Below are positions 36,851 through 45,144 of a DNA stretch of 64,000 bases, piece after piece. The position numbers were made by a program, and so were the translations under genes. The notes under the pieces were generated by a model. It worked only from the letters and a program-made list of their open reading frames with translations. It searched no databases and had not been told where the DNA came from. Position 1 is the first letter of the stretch. Every line of letters begins with the position of its first letter. This stretch comes from UBA11865 sp963749825 (GTDB taxonomy: Bacteria > Chloroflexota > Anaerolineae > Promineifilales > Promineifilaceae), in NCBI GenBank assembly GCA_963749825.1, contig CAVVOI010000019.1, positions 1 through 64,000 on the forward strand, read 5' to 3'.

Positions 36851-38461
36851 TCAATCCAAGGGGTGATCTAAAGATATTTTGTGCCATTGAGCCACGCCAA
36901 TCGGGGTATCAACATAGCCGTGTACATGAGGTTTAACCAGAACTGCCGATAATCCATGAACGAGAAAGAGGGCCGGAGCTTCTTCTAATAAACGCTGCTC
37001 GATTTCGCCGTAGAGTCCTAAACGCTTATCAACATCAACTTCTATCCGAGCCTGCTCTAACAAGTCATCGATTTCAGGGTTGCGGAAGCCGGTCAGGTTC
37101 TGTCGGGAATCGCCATGAAACAGGATATCTAAAAAGTTTTCGGGATCTGGATAATCGGCACACCAGCCAGAATTGAAGATATGGCCGACATTGCCAGCAT
37201 ATAGTTCATCGAGGTATATGAAGGGATCGATCAAGACTGGCTCCACCGTAACGCCCAGGTTATCTTGCCACATAGTTATGAGGGCAGTGACTAATGAATC
37301 AACGCTGCCATACCCCGAGGCGGTGAAGGTGAGCGGCGGTAGGTTCCCGGGATCGCTGTATCCGGCTTGGGTTAGTAGCGAGCGAGCCATCTCCGGATCG
37401 TAGTCGTAGCCTTCCACCGACCCATAGCCAGGCATGCCTGGAGGCAGTGGACCCGCGGCCGGCAAAACATTGCCTTTATATAAACCATCGACGAGCTTTT
37501 GCTGATCCACCGCGACGGTGAAGGCTCGTCGCACTAAGGGATCGTCGAAGGGAGCTACCTGATTGTTAAAACCGGTGTAGCTGACACACATATTGGTCCC
37601 TAAACGTAAATCAGCAAACAAAGGGTTGTTAGGATCTTGCACGCGCTCGAGTGTGCTGCCACTTATGCCAACCAGGTCGATCTCGTCCGTTTCATACATG
37701 GACAAGGGTATTCCCGCGCCCATAAGGAGAACAACGTGGGCGATGGCTGCCGGTTCATGATAATAATCGTTGTTTCGAGCCAAAATCAGGACCTGATCAT
37801 CGATCCATTCCTGCAAATGAAAAGGACCTGTGCCGTTTGGGGCATGTTCCCAATCTGACTGGTCTACATTTTCGCGATCAACCAGGTAGGCGGCCGGGTA
37901 AGTCAGTTTGGAGAGGAAATAGGGCTTCGGCGCATCAATCGTTACTTCTAAGATGTGATCGCCGATGGCCCGGGCGCCGCTGAGATTATCACTCAACCCG
38001 GCCAATAGATCTTGAGCGCCGACAATATCCCCCAAATACGTAGCAGCCGTATCCGATCCAGTCGTTGGCCGAAGCGCTCGCTCCCAGGAAAAGATCACAT
38101 CATCGGCTGTGACGGGGCGACCATTGTGAAACCTGGCCTTTGGGTTCAGGTAGAAGGTATAGCGAGTGCCTTCATCGTCTATTTCCCAGCCTGTGGCGAT
38201 TTCAGGCCGGACCTGAAGATCGGTATCCAGGCTCACCAAACCGCTGAATATAGCCCCAATTGGACCAGACGGTCCACCATGGGTCGTCGCCGGATCCAGG
38301 GTTCTTGGTTGGCTGGAGGATAAATAGAGGGCATCTTCTCGATCCACACCGTAAGCGGCCGCCGGATCATTGCCATCCAGTGAAATTATCTGCCCGGCGG
38401 TATTGCAAGCCAAGACCAGAAAAAGGGCGAGTGGCAAAAAGACTAATAGTTGTTTTTTCAC
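36851..38461 (-). CDS. Oligopeptide/dipeptide ABC transporter substrate-binding lipoprotein (SBP family 5)
   Basis: Signal sequence with lipobox LVLAC, Cys19, then a family 5 solute-binding protein: LSSSQPRTLDPATTHGG, ARFHNGRPVTADDVIFSWERAL (the family signature), later YPDPENFLDILFHGDSRQNLTGFRNPEIDDLLEQAR. The length of 536 is typical. No permease or ATPase genes are adjacent, so it is an orphan binding protein or uses a permease elsewhere. Its GTG start (38461) overlaps the peptidase stop codon by 4 bases (GTGA), which implies translational coupling with the peptidase. Confidence 0.9.
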   Translation of the reverse strand: MKKQLLVFLPLALFLVLACNTAGQIISLDGNDPAAAYGVDREDALYLSSSQPRTLDPATTHGGPSGPIGAIFSGLVSLDTDLQVRPEIATGWEIDDEGTRYTFYLNPKARFHNGRPVTADDVIFSWERALRPTTGSDTAATYLGDIVGAQDLLAGLSDNLSGARAIGDHILEVTIDAPKPYFLSKLTYPAAYLVDRENVDQSDWEHAPNGTGPFHLQEWIDDQVLILARNNDYYHEPAAIAHVVLLMGAGIPLSMYETDEIDLVGISGSTLERVQDPNNPLFADLRLGTNMCVSYTGFNNQVAPFDDPLVRRAFTVAVDQQKLVDGLYKGNVLPAAGPLPPGMPGYGSVEGYDYDPEMARSLLTQAGYSDPGNLPPLTFTASGYGSVDSLVTALITMWQDNLGVTVEPVLIDPFIYLDELYAGNVGHIFNSGWCADYPDPENFLDILFHGDSRQNLTGFRNPEIDDLLEQARIEVDVDKRLGLYGEIEQRLLEEAPALFLVHGLSAVLVKPHVHGYVDTPIGVAQWHKISLDHPLD

Positions 38462-39822
38462 GATTTAGTCGCCCTTTTATCATCCTTTCGTGTTTTCAAG
38501 GAATAGGTTGTTATGCCAGCGAGCAAGAGCAATGGCGCCAGACCTAAGCTGCATGTTGAAACAGCGTCATTGGATGACAAATCCTGTTGTGGCGCCGGCG
38601 TCTCTGCCAGCAGGGCTTGTGACTGGGGTGTTGGCCAATCTTGGGCGGCATTAAGTGGTTCAACCGTCGGTATAGCCGCCGCCACGAGCCGGGTCGGCGT
38701 CGGTAAAATGGCGCGGGACGGAGCGTTGATGGCTTCTCGCCAGGCCACCTCCAAACCGTCAGCGTTAAAGCCATAAACCTGTTCGAGTGCAGAATCGTAG
38801 CCAGCCGCGCCGGCCAATGTTAATAATAATTCTTGCATCTTCTCCTGTCCGTAGGCCTCCAAGAGAAAGGATACCAGGCTATAGCTCTGACTATAAGCCG
38901 AAGTGGCTGCATCACCCCGGGCCGGAAAAGAACCATTTAGGCTGCGAACCGGCTGAAAGGAATCATTTTGCAATCCATCTTCCAGGTCGTTGAGGGTCTG
39001 TTGGTCAGGATCACCTTCGGCGTAAACAGCCAACCCCTCGCTGAGCCATGTCGGCAAGCTACCACCCAGACAACTATGTGCGTATTGGTCAATTACCAGG
39101 TGGGCTAGTTCATGACGGACGGTCCGGCTTCCCCAATCATCGGCCAGATAGGGTGGAACGCCGATTAGGATTGTATTGTATTCGCTGAAGGCAACGCCTC
39201 CGGCCCAATCCTGTACATATAATAGGGCCTCACGCATATCGGCCGAGTCGCCATAGATAAAGAATTCAACATCACCTTCCAGTTGAATGCCTGTATCTTG
39301 CTGAAGCCGATCCAGACCACTCACAGCCGCATCAAACAGCACTGGTCCAACATCATCACCCTCATACCAGTGCAACTGGATTGGTGCTGGCACGTCCTGG
39401 CTTGTGTTTTCCACCGTTCGCCAATCAAAACGCTCATCGGTGAAGATCAATTTTTTTGGCGCCGTCGTAAATGTAGAGTCGTCAGGGCCTATCACTGTCC
39501 ATTGCCAGGTCATTTCCGCGCCCGGCGGTGGATTGCCCGAGCGACTCATCACCCACTGCCATTCAAGCGCGGAACCGTTGATCTCAACCGGCACCTGAGT
39601 GCCCGCCTCCAGGCAACCGTCTTGTCCGAGGTGGTAAGTCAACGTTGCCCCGCTGATGGGTTCGTTGGTTTCGAGTTCTAATTGAAAAGTGACAGTCTCG
39701 GGATAGTCGACGATGGCTTCGTTGCGGACAACAACGGGTTCTTCTTGCGCGTCAATGGGTAGCAGCGGTTGAAAGCCAACGATGCCAATTATGATCAAGA
39801 ATTTGAATATTACATATCTCAT
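38458..39822 (-). CDS. Membrane-anchored gluzincin (MA-like) metallopeptidase
   Basis: A secreted zinc peptidase with signal peptide (YVIFKFLIIIGIVGFQPLLPIDAQE), an N-terminal beta domain (residues about 28-150), and a catalytic domain with HELAH (H237-H241) and the downstream glutamate ligand segment WLSEGLAVYAEG. A Thr/Pro/Ala-rich stalk follows, and a C-terminal membrane anchor (TCSLGLAPLLLLAGITTYSL) holds it on the outer face. This arrangement matches the peptidase MA-like (DUF2268/M1-like) group common in Chloroflexota. It overlaps the peptide-binding lipoprotein, so a peptide scavenging role is a reasonable inference. Confidence 0.88.
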   Translation of the reverse strand: MRYVIFKFLIIIGIVGFQPLLPIDAQEEPVVVRNEAIVDYPETVTFQLELETNEPISGATLTYHLGQDGCLEAGTQVPVEINGSALEWQWVMSRSGNPPPGAEMTWQWTVIGPDDSTFTTAPKKLIFTDERFDWRTVENTSQDVPAPIQLHWYEGDDVGPVLFDAAVSGLDRLQQDTGIQLEGDVEFFIYGDSADMREALLYVQDWAGGVAFSEYNTILIGVPPYLADDWGSRTVRHELAHLVIDQYAHSCLGGSLPTWLSEGLAVYAEGDPDQQTLNDLEDGLQNDSFQPVRSLNGSFPARGDAATSAYSQSYSLVSFLLEAYGQEKMQELLLTLAGAAGYDSALEQVYGFNADGLEVAWREAINAPSRAILPTPTRLVAAAIPTVEPLNAAQDWPTPQSQALLAETPAPQQDLSSNDAVSTCSLGLAPLLLLAGITTYSLKTRKDDKRATKS

Positions 39823-39970
39823 ACTTGTCCTGCCGGCCGGCTATCTAAAACAGTTTCAGCCGGATGCGGCCGAGATTATCTTGACCGTCATCGGCGAAAT
39901 CTGCAACTGAATTCATCCACTGTTAAAGTGAAGGACACTTTCTAGTAGCCCCAGGAATATTTGGGAACTC

Positions 39971-41617
39971 TTATGAACGACTCTTTATGACTAAAACGAT
40001 GATGCCCACTAGCAATAGAGTTAAGAAGGCGCCCGGAATAAGCCAACTTGATAAACTACCGGGTTCGCTGGCTTCCGCAACTGGGGTCGCTGGGCGAATG
40101 GAGGGCGGATTGGCGATAGGCGTCCGCGAAGGTTCAGGTGAGTCGATGAATTGGGGCTCAGGCGTCGTGGTCGGTTCCGGCGTGATCGTAAGGATTATAG
40201 TAGGTGTCGCTGCCGGCGTGTCCGTTGAGGTTGGCGTATGAGTTGGCGTGTTCGTTGGAGGCAACACATCTGCTGCTTGTACCAGGTAATAGAGTGGTCC
40301 GCCGATCATACAGTAGTCGCCGATGGATTGACTGCATCGGGCCGGTGGCAGATCGACGGTATATAGACCATTGGTGGGCGAGATCGTCGTTTTAGTGCCC
40401 CACATATCAACCAACAAAGCTAGGCTATCCGTGGCGATCACCTGCGCCTGTTGGCCTTGTGGTAGGCGGGCAAACAGGACGGAGGTCGTCCGGCCGGGCT
40501 GGTCTAAACGAATCTGGCCGACCTCGTTCCAGCGCTCCCGCTCGGCCCAGAAGGTTTCGCTCATATAGTCGATGGCGATCCGGTAAGAGGCGAAGGCCGG
40601 ACGCTCACTGCCATCCAAACGTACTAGGCCAAAAGGCTCGGGGTTTGCAGAACGGTCCTCCTCGGTATCTTTCAATTTGTAAACGGCGATACGTTCGGCG
40701 CCGGCGGCCATAGCCGCTGCCATGGCCTGGGGGATGTAGGCTGCCTGTTCATTCTGGGTAACGGAAAGTGTCCAATTGGGCACCAGCCAGGCAGGGTCGT
40801 CTTTTGGCGGTGCATTGGTTTCCACCAGCCATATGGGTTGGTCCATGCCCCGTTCGCGCATGATGCTCGTAAATAATGTTAGTAGATCGTAAACCTGATT
40901 TGGCTGGAAATAAAGATGGGCCGTGGCAATGTCAAAATAATAGTTGTGGTTAGACGCTAGAGGATCCTGCTTGATCTCGTCCAACAGACGGGCCATATAT
41001 TGCTCAGTTCCTGCATAATAATCGGCCCAATAGGTAAATGCCCCCAGGTGTATCTGGACATTAGGCTGGGTTTCTTTTGCCGCCAAGTAGGCGATTCGTT
41101 GCAACTGAGCAAAGTCGGCCACCGAACCATCCCACGTATGGGCAATTTCCTCTGCCCCGATGTCGGGCTCATTCCATATGATCCAATGATCGATCCGGCC
41201 CTGGTAGCGGCCAACAGCTTCGCGTACATAGTTAGCCCAGGTATTTTCTGGATCGTCATGGGACAACCAGAGACCTATGGGAAGCAGGTTCTCATCCCGA
41301 GCCCAGTCAGGAACGCCGATGAGTAAACCGACTGGTAAACGGCCGGCATCTATTTCAGACTGAATCACTTCATCTGAAATTCGAGGTTGCCATGTCCCCG
41401 GACCTGCTGCTTGAACCTCCGACCAGTTGAAAGGTATTCTTGTCCAACCCACGCCCAGCCTATCCGCTTGTCCCGGCGATTCGTAACTCTCAATGACGCC
41501 AAATCGGGGACTCTTGTCGCTGACCTCCTGGGCGATGGCAGGATCTGACAGACTCAGGATGAGGATTACGATAAATAAACCGCAACAGAATACCACAAGC
41601 AGGAAACGGGATATCAA
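39971..41617 (-). CDS. Surface-anchored GH-A clan glycosidase-like protein
   Basis: Signal peptide (FLLVVFCCGLFIVILILSL), a TIM-barrel region with acid/base E150 in IIWNEPDIG and nucleophile-like E266 in WLVETNAPP, a smaller beta domain (residues about 385-450), a Thr/Pro stalk (TNTPTHTPTSTDTPAATPT) and a C-terminal membrane anchor (LSSWLIPGAFLTLLLVGIIVLVI). It resembles GH39/GH5-like families without clear assignment. The broken gene at 32-1416 has the same design (lipobox plus barrel) but is not an obvious close copy. Start codon TTG 41617 is inferred because no ATG precedes the signal. Confidence 0.8.
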   Translation of the reverse strand: MISRFLLVVFCCGLFIVILILSLSDPAIAQEVSDKSPRFGVIESYESPGQADRLGVGWTRIPFNWSEVQAAGPGTWQPRISDEVIQSEIDAGRLPVGLLIGVPDWARDENLLPIGLWLSHDDPENTWANYVREAVGRYQGRIDHWIIWNEPDIGAEEIAHTWDGSVADFAQLQRIAYLAAKETQPNVQIHLGAFTYWADYYAGTEQYMARLLDEIKQDPLASNHNYYFDIATAHLYFQPNQVYDLLTLFTSIMRERGMDQPIWLVETNAPPKDDPAWLVPNWTLSVTQNEQAAYIPQAMAAAMAAGAERIAVYKLKDTEEDRSANPEPFGLVRLDGSERPAFASYRIAIDYMSETFWAERERWNEVGQIRLDQPGRTTSVLFARLPQGQQAQVIATDSLALLVDMWGTKTTISPTNGLYTVDLPPARCSQSIGDYCMIGGPLYYLVQAADVLPPTNTPTHTPTSTDTPAATPTIILTITPEPTTTPEPQFIDSPEPSRTPIANPPSIRPATPVAEASEPGSLSSWLIPGAFLTLLLVGIIVLVIKSRS

Positions 41618-41659
41618 CGGTAGTCGATCCTTATGACTATCTTAACCGAGCTACTATCT

Positions 41660-42502
41660 CTATGATGGCTCATAATTAATGATCAATAGCTCTTCAACCG
41701 GTCCCCGTCGATCCGCCTTGCTATTGATGTTTCGGCGAGCCTGGATGGGAATCAGTTGGTAATCTTGGCCCCCATATAGTTCCCTAACCAACGGCGTACT
41801 GGAGTTACTTAACATAAACAAACAGCCTAGCTCGGTCAATTGACGGGCGACGTCTGCTAGGCGTCGCTGATCGGTTTCCTTGAAATCGTACCTGTTATAT
41901 GCAGTGAAATTGCTGGTCGCGCTCTGAGGGACATAGGGCGGATCAAAATATACGAAATCACCTTCTTGGGCTTCATCGATAAGATGGGCAAAGTCAGCAA
42001 CCTTTAGTCCAACACCTTGCAAGACTTGCGACGCGTCACGAAGTCGCTTTTCATCGCAGATCTTCGGATTTTTATAGCGGCCGAAAGGCACGTTGAAATC
42101 TCCGTTACGATTCTCGCGATAGAGCCCATTATAACAAGTCTTGTTCAGGTAGATGAGCCTCGCAGCCCTATCAACGGCGCTTAATTGCTGTGGATTTTTC
42201 GCCCTTATTCTATAGTAATAGGCGCTTTCGTTTTGGTGACCTTTCAGGGCCCGGATGAGCGGTTCGACCTCTTGCTGTACTACCTGGTATACCTCAACTA
42301 GCTTCTCATTAATATCAGACAGAAACGCGTTTTCGGGCCGCAAGTGAAAGAAAACAGCCGCGCTGCCAATGAAGGGCTCAAAATAACGACCTATTCGCTT
42401 CCTGTTTGGGAAGTAGGGTTCATATTGCTTGATCAATCGGCTTTTCCCCCCAGCCCACTTGAGAAATGGAGCCGTTTCATGGACACGAGAATTACCGAGC
42501 AT
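41660..42502 (-). CDS. DNA adenine methyltransferase (Dam/DpnM D12 class)
   Basis: N6-adenine methyltransferase of the D12 class. Motif I region PFLKWAGGKSRLIKQYEPYFP binds S-adenosylmethionine, IGRYFEPFIGSAAVFF follows, and catalytic motif IV is DPPYVP. NKTCYNGLYRENRNGDFNVPFGRYKNP matches the target-recognition region of GATC-type enzymes. No restriction endonuclease, specificity subunit or mutH gene is near, so it is an orphan methylase. ATG 42502 is used because a TATAAT at 42510-42515 would place the transcript start at or next to this ATG, a leaderless arrangement; a GTG further upstream at 42538 is less likely. Confidence 0.92.
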   Translation of the reverse strand: MLGNSRVHETAPFLKWAGGKSRLIKQYEPYFPNRKRIGRYFEPFIGSAAVFFHLRPENAFLSDINEKLVEVYQVVQQEVEPLIRALKGHQNESAYYYRIRAKNPQQLSAVDRAARLIYLNKTCYNGLYRENRNGDFNVPFGRYKNPKICDEKRLRDASQVLQGVGLKVADFAHLIDEAQEGDFVYFDPPYVPQSATSNFTAYNRYDFKETDQRRLADVARQLTELGCLFMLSNSSTPLVRELYGGQDYQLIPIQARRNINSKADRRGPVEELLIINYEPS

Positions 42503-42509
42503 AGACAGT

Positions 42510-42515
42510 ATTATA
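42510..42515 (-). promoter_or_regulatory. TATAAT -10 box directly before the dam-type gene (leaderless)
   Basis: Read leftward the sequence is TATAATACTGTCTATG. The transcript would begin within one or two bases of the ATG. The -35 is weak (TTGTGC with a 19-base spacer), so this is a candidate. Confidence 0.5.
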
Positions 42516-42589
42516 CGCCTTGGCACAGACCCCAGCACAACAAAATTTGACTTCCGGCTAAAACCTCGCTTATTTGTTATGTTTTTGCA

Positions 42590-43123
42590 TCATTCCAAAT
42601 AAGCTGTAATCGTCGTATAGCCGCCTTCAGAATCGAACTCTAGGCGCAGATTATACTGCACCAAAAGGTGGAATATTTTTCGATTACTTCGCTGAACGGT
42701 AGCGATTAGTTTTTCCAGGCCTGCCTGGCGAGCTTGCTCGACCAGGATTCTTAATAATTCGGCACCAATGCCTTTATTTTGTTGATCGTCACGAACCACA
42801 AGAGAAGCTTCGGCCGTTCGATCATCGATCCTTATATAACGAGCACCGCCAACTGGAACCTCGGTCTGGTTTTGAAAATCGGCGAATACCAACCAGGCGC
42901 CGTCTTTATCAGGATCCACATTGGCTAAACGACGGGCTTCCGTCCAAACCAGTTCTCGATCGGGGTTAGACAAGGCTACATTAAAACGAAGAAACCGGCT
43001 CTCAGGCCCCATATGATCAAAGAGATCAACCAGATGGTGAGCATCCTCAGGCAATAAGGGGCGAATCTTGAGTAAACGCCCATCCTTCGACCGAAACTCA
43101 AACAGATAGCCATCGTCTACCAT
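42590..43123 (-). CDS. GNAT acetyltransferase (Pat-like)
   Basis: An acetyltransferase of about 177 residues from ATG 43123, preceded by GAGG; ATG 43138 is an alternative. Opening KIRPLLPEDAHHLVDLFDHMGPESRFLRF is characteristic of Pat/AcuA-type or single-domain protein-acetyltransferase-like GNATs; acetyl-CoA motif A is VVRDDQQNKGIGAELLRILVEQARQAG. Target unknown. No cyclic-nucleotide domain or acetyl-CoA synthetase is adjacent. Confidence 0.85.
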   Translation of the reverse strand: MVDDGYLFEFRSKDGRLLKIRPLLPEDAHHLVDLFDHMGPESRFLRFNVALSNPDRELVWTEARRLANVDPDKDGAWLVFADFQNQTEVPVGGARYIRIDDRTAEASLVVRDDQQNKGIGAELLRILVEQARQAGLEKLIATVQRSNRKIFHLLVQYNLRLEFDSEGGYTTITAYLE

Positions 43124-43300
43124 ACCAACCTCATTCATGACGCACTGCATCATAAGCAGGATATCACAAGCGACATTTATCAGCAAGATCGGACAAAGAC
43201 TGATTTCGTCAAGAGTTATGTCAACTACGCAACGTGGGCAAACGGACTGATGAACGAGACTTTGGGCGGAGAGGCTATCGAACGAGACTTCAAGAAGGTT

Positions 43301-44197
43301 TCAAACGAGGGTATCCTTAAAATCATAAAGACCCCGGTCAACCCGCCACTGATGCCCGCAACTCCCATTAGTACAAGCCAGGACCCCATCGACCTCTTGA
43401 GGCAGTTTCGTTTGGCATTCGGGACAAGCGAAAAAAGTTCCCGGTTCAGCCGGGCGTGTATTGGTAGCCGATTCGCTGCAGATGATGACGGAAGGCGTCA
43501 ATTGCCACCAATCACCGGACAATTGGAGCAGACCATCCAACCCGGCCAAGAGACCTGTGGGAATGATCTTTTTTACCAGGGGTAGCCTGAAATGAGAAAC
43601 TGTCAGGATCCGGCCGGGCTTAAATCCTGCTGCAGTTAATCGTTGGCGAATCCAGCGGGGATGGAAATCAAAATTTAATTCGGCGAACTCCAGCGGTTCG
43701 AGCTGAAAAGGAGACCAGCGCTGTGCCCCGGACCAATAGCGCAGAATGGCCTTTAGATGGTGCTTACTGGCGAATTCCAGGATGTAACTAGCCGATGGGT
43801 TGCTAATCCTTGCTAACTCGTCAAAAAGGCGTGGTGCGTCGGCCGCATGGTGAAGCGTCCTGACTTGAACGAGGGTTTCAAACAAACCGGAAACAAAAGG
43901 CATTTGGTACCAATTTCCAGCTACGAAGATAAAACGGGGATCGTGGCCCAAACGATCTTGGGCTTCCCTCAGCAAAGAACGCGAATAATCAAATAAGACG
44001 ACCCGCTGATAGCCATCGTATTCACGGGCCAGTCGACCGAATCCAGCGCCCACATCGATTAAGGTATCGCCTGTGGCGGGCATCATACGCCTTAAGGCGA
44101 TTCTCTCGGCGCGGTCCTCGTAATCGCGGCCTTGATTCTCCCAGAACCGGGTTCGATAATTGGAGCCTTCGTAATCGCATATAGGGGGATGGGTCAT
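43301..44197 (-). CDS. SAM-dependent methyltransferase with C-terminal zinc ribbon
   Basis: A 298-residue class I methyltransferase: motif I LIDVGAGFGRLAREY, motif II-like VVLFDYSRSLLREAQ, motif III LVQVRTLHHAADAP. The last 60 residues carry a four-Cys ribbon (FACPECQTKLPQEVDG, LACTNGSCGHQWRVDRGLYDF) resembling Trm112-type modules. The substrate is unknown; the ribbon points to a protein or RNA partner. Its start is 20 bases after the stop of the 210-residue membrane protein gene, so the two form a transcript. Confidence 0.85.
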   Translation of the reverse strand: MTHPPICDYEGSNYRTRFWENQGRDYEDRAERIALRRMMPATGDTLIDVGAGFGRLAREYDGYQRVVLFDYSRSLLREAQDRLGHDPRFIFVAGNWYQMPFVSGLFETLVQVRTLHHAADAPRLFDELARISNPSASYILEFASKHHLKAILRYWSGAQRWSPFQLEPLEFAELNFDFHPRWIRQRLTAAGFKPGRILTVSHFRLPLVKKIIPTGLLAGLDGLLQLSGDWWQLTPSVIICSESATNTRPAEPGTFFACPECQTKLPQEVDGVLACTNGSCGHQWRVDRGLYDFKDTLV

Positions 44198-44216
44198 GCG
44201 TTATAAACAACAACGT

Positions 44217-44849
44217 CTAAGGTACGGTGGCTTGTTCGACTGCTTCAGGTTCTTCCTGGCTGCCGGCGCTATTGATGACCCGTTGGTACACCTCGCTATT
44301 GGAAGAGGGCAAGTTAGTCAGGAAATTATCAAGAGGCTCAAACAATGCCCTGAGGTTGGTGAAAGGCTCGCCAAGCTCGGTTTCGTCCAAGGGAATATCC
44401 ACTGTAACGGCCAGGTTGACCGGCACCGTCTGGCTCACCGGCACAGTTATATTGAAGGCAACAGGCAAGTCCGTACCGACCGGCAACTCAAAGGAGACGT
44501 TACCATTGATGTAGCCGCCGCCCCCGGGCAATACAAAGGTTGTTGGGATGCTCATGGGAACCGGTTGGGTTAAGCGGGCGTTCGTCTCTGTGTGCAGCGG
44601 CAAATCGAATACAACCGGGATCGTATCATTGACCTCAATCGTACGCACAATGCGTGCCTCACCCATATCCACAAAACTCTGGTGCAAGCCACCAACCAAA
44701 GGTTCGGCAATCGAATCAACGACGGGGATAATGTAAAAAGCAGCGATAATCAAAAAGATCAACAGAACCATGTTCAAGCCAAAAGATGTGACAATGGCCA
44801 CATTTTTGAAAGCCTGCCAGGGTTTTCCACTCCACAACCACTCTTTCAT
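44217..44849 (-). CDS. Single-pass membrane protein of unknown function
   Basis: A 210-residue protein with one N-terminal membrane helix (IVTSFGLNMVLLIFLIIAAFYIIPVV) and a Thr/Pro/Val-rich extracellular part with repeats of ITVPVSQTVPVNLAVTV and IPTTFVLPGGGGY type. I do not recognise the family. It is transcribed leftward from a region with a 30-bp palindrome, and the methyltransferase gene follows 20 bases downstream. Confidence 0.75.
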   Translation of the reverse strand: MKEWLWSGKPWQAFKNVAIVTSFGLNMVLLIFLIIAAFYIIPVVDSIAEPLVGGLHQSFVDMGEARIVRTIEVNDTIPVVFDLPLHTETNARLTQPVPMSIPTTFVLPGGGGYINGNVSFELPVGTDLPVAFNITVPVSQTVPVNLAVTVDIPLDETELGEPFTNLRALFEPLDNFLTNLPSSNSEVYQRVINSAGSQEEPEAVEQATVP

Positions 44850-44940
44850 ACCCTACCTCCAACGGCAACCTCAGGTCAAAACGGCGGGCCGCGCAACCCG
44901 CGTATGGTAGCACGCTTTGTGGTCGCAACCAACCTTACTT

Positions 44941-44989
44941 ATGTCATCTTATGTCATCTTATAAAATGTTTCCCGGGAAACATTTTATA
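44941..44989. promoter_or_regulatory. 30-bp perfect palindrome with two ATGTCATCTT repeats, divergent promoter region
   Basis: ATGTCATCTT occurs twice head to tail (44941-44960) and runs directly into a perfect 30-base palindrome at 44960-44989 whose left arm is TATAAAATGTTTCCC. The palindrome is centred 126 bases from the membrane-protein start (44849) and 170 from the NYN protein start (45145), so it may be a shared operator for the divergent genes. Confidence 0.75.
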
Positions 44990-45144
44990 GATCCGCCGGT
45001 ATGCCACGTCATTCGCGATCGTGGCTTGATCCCGGCGTCCACCCCAAAGTGGCACCAACAAAACGTTGCTGGAAAGGACTTTTAAAGTACAATGGACGTA
45101 TCATGCACCACCGGGCGAGCATCTTGACCGGGGGCGGACACTTT

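Noticed and set aside
44941..44960. CRISPR-like array from the ATGTCATCTT direct repeat
   Set aside because: Only two tandem copies without spacers; no cas genes in the window.
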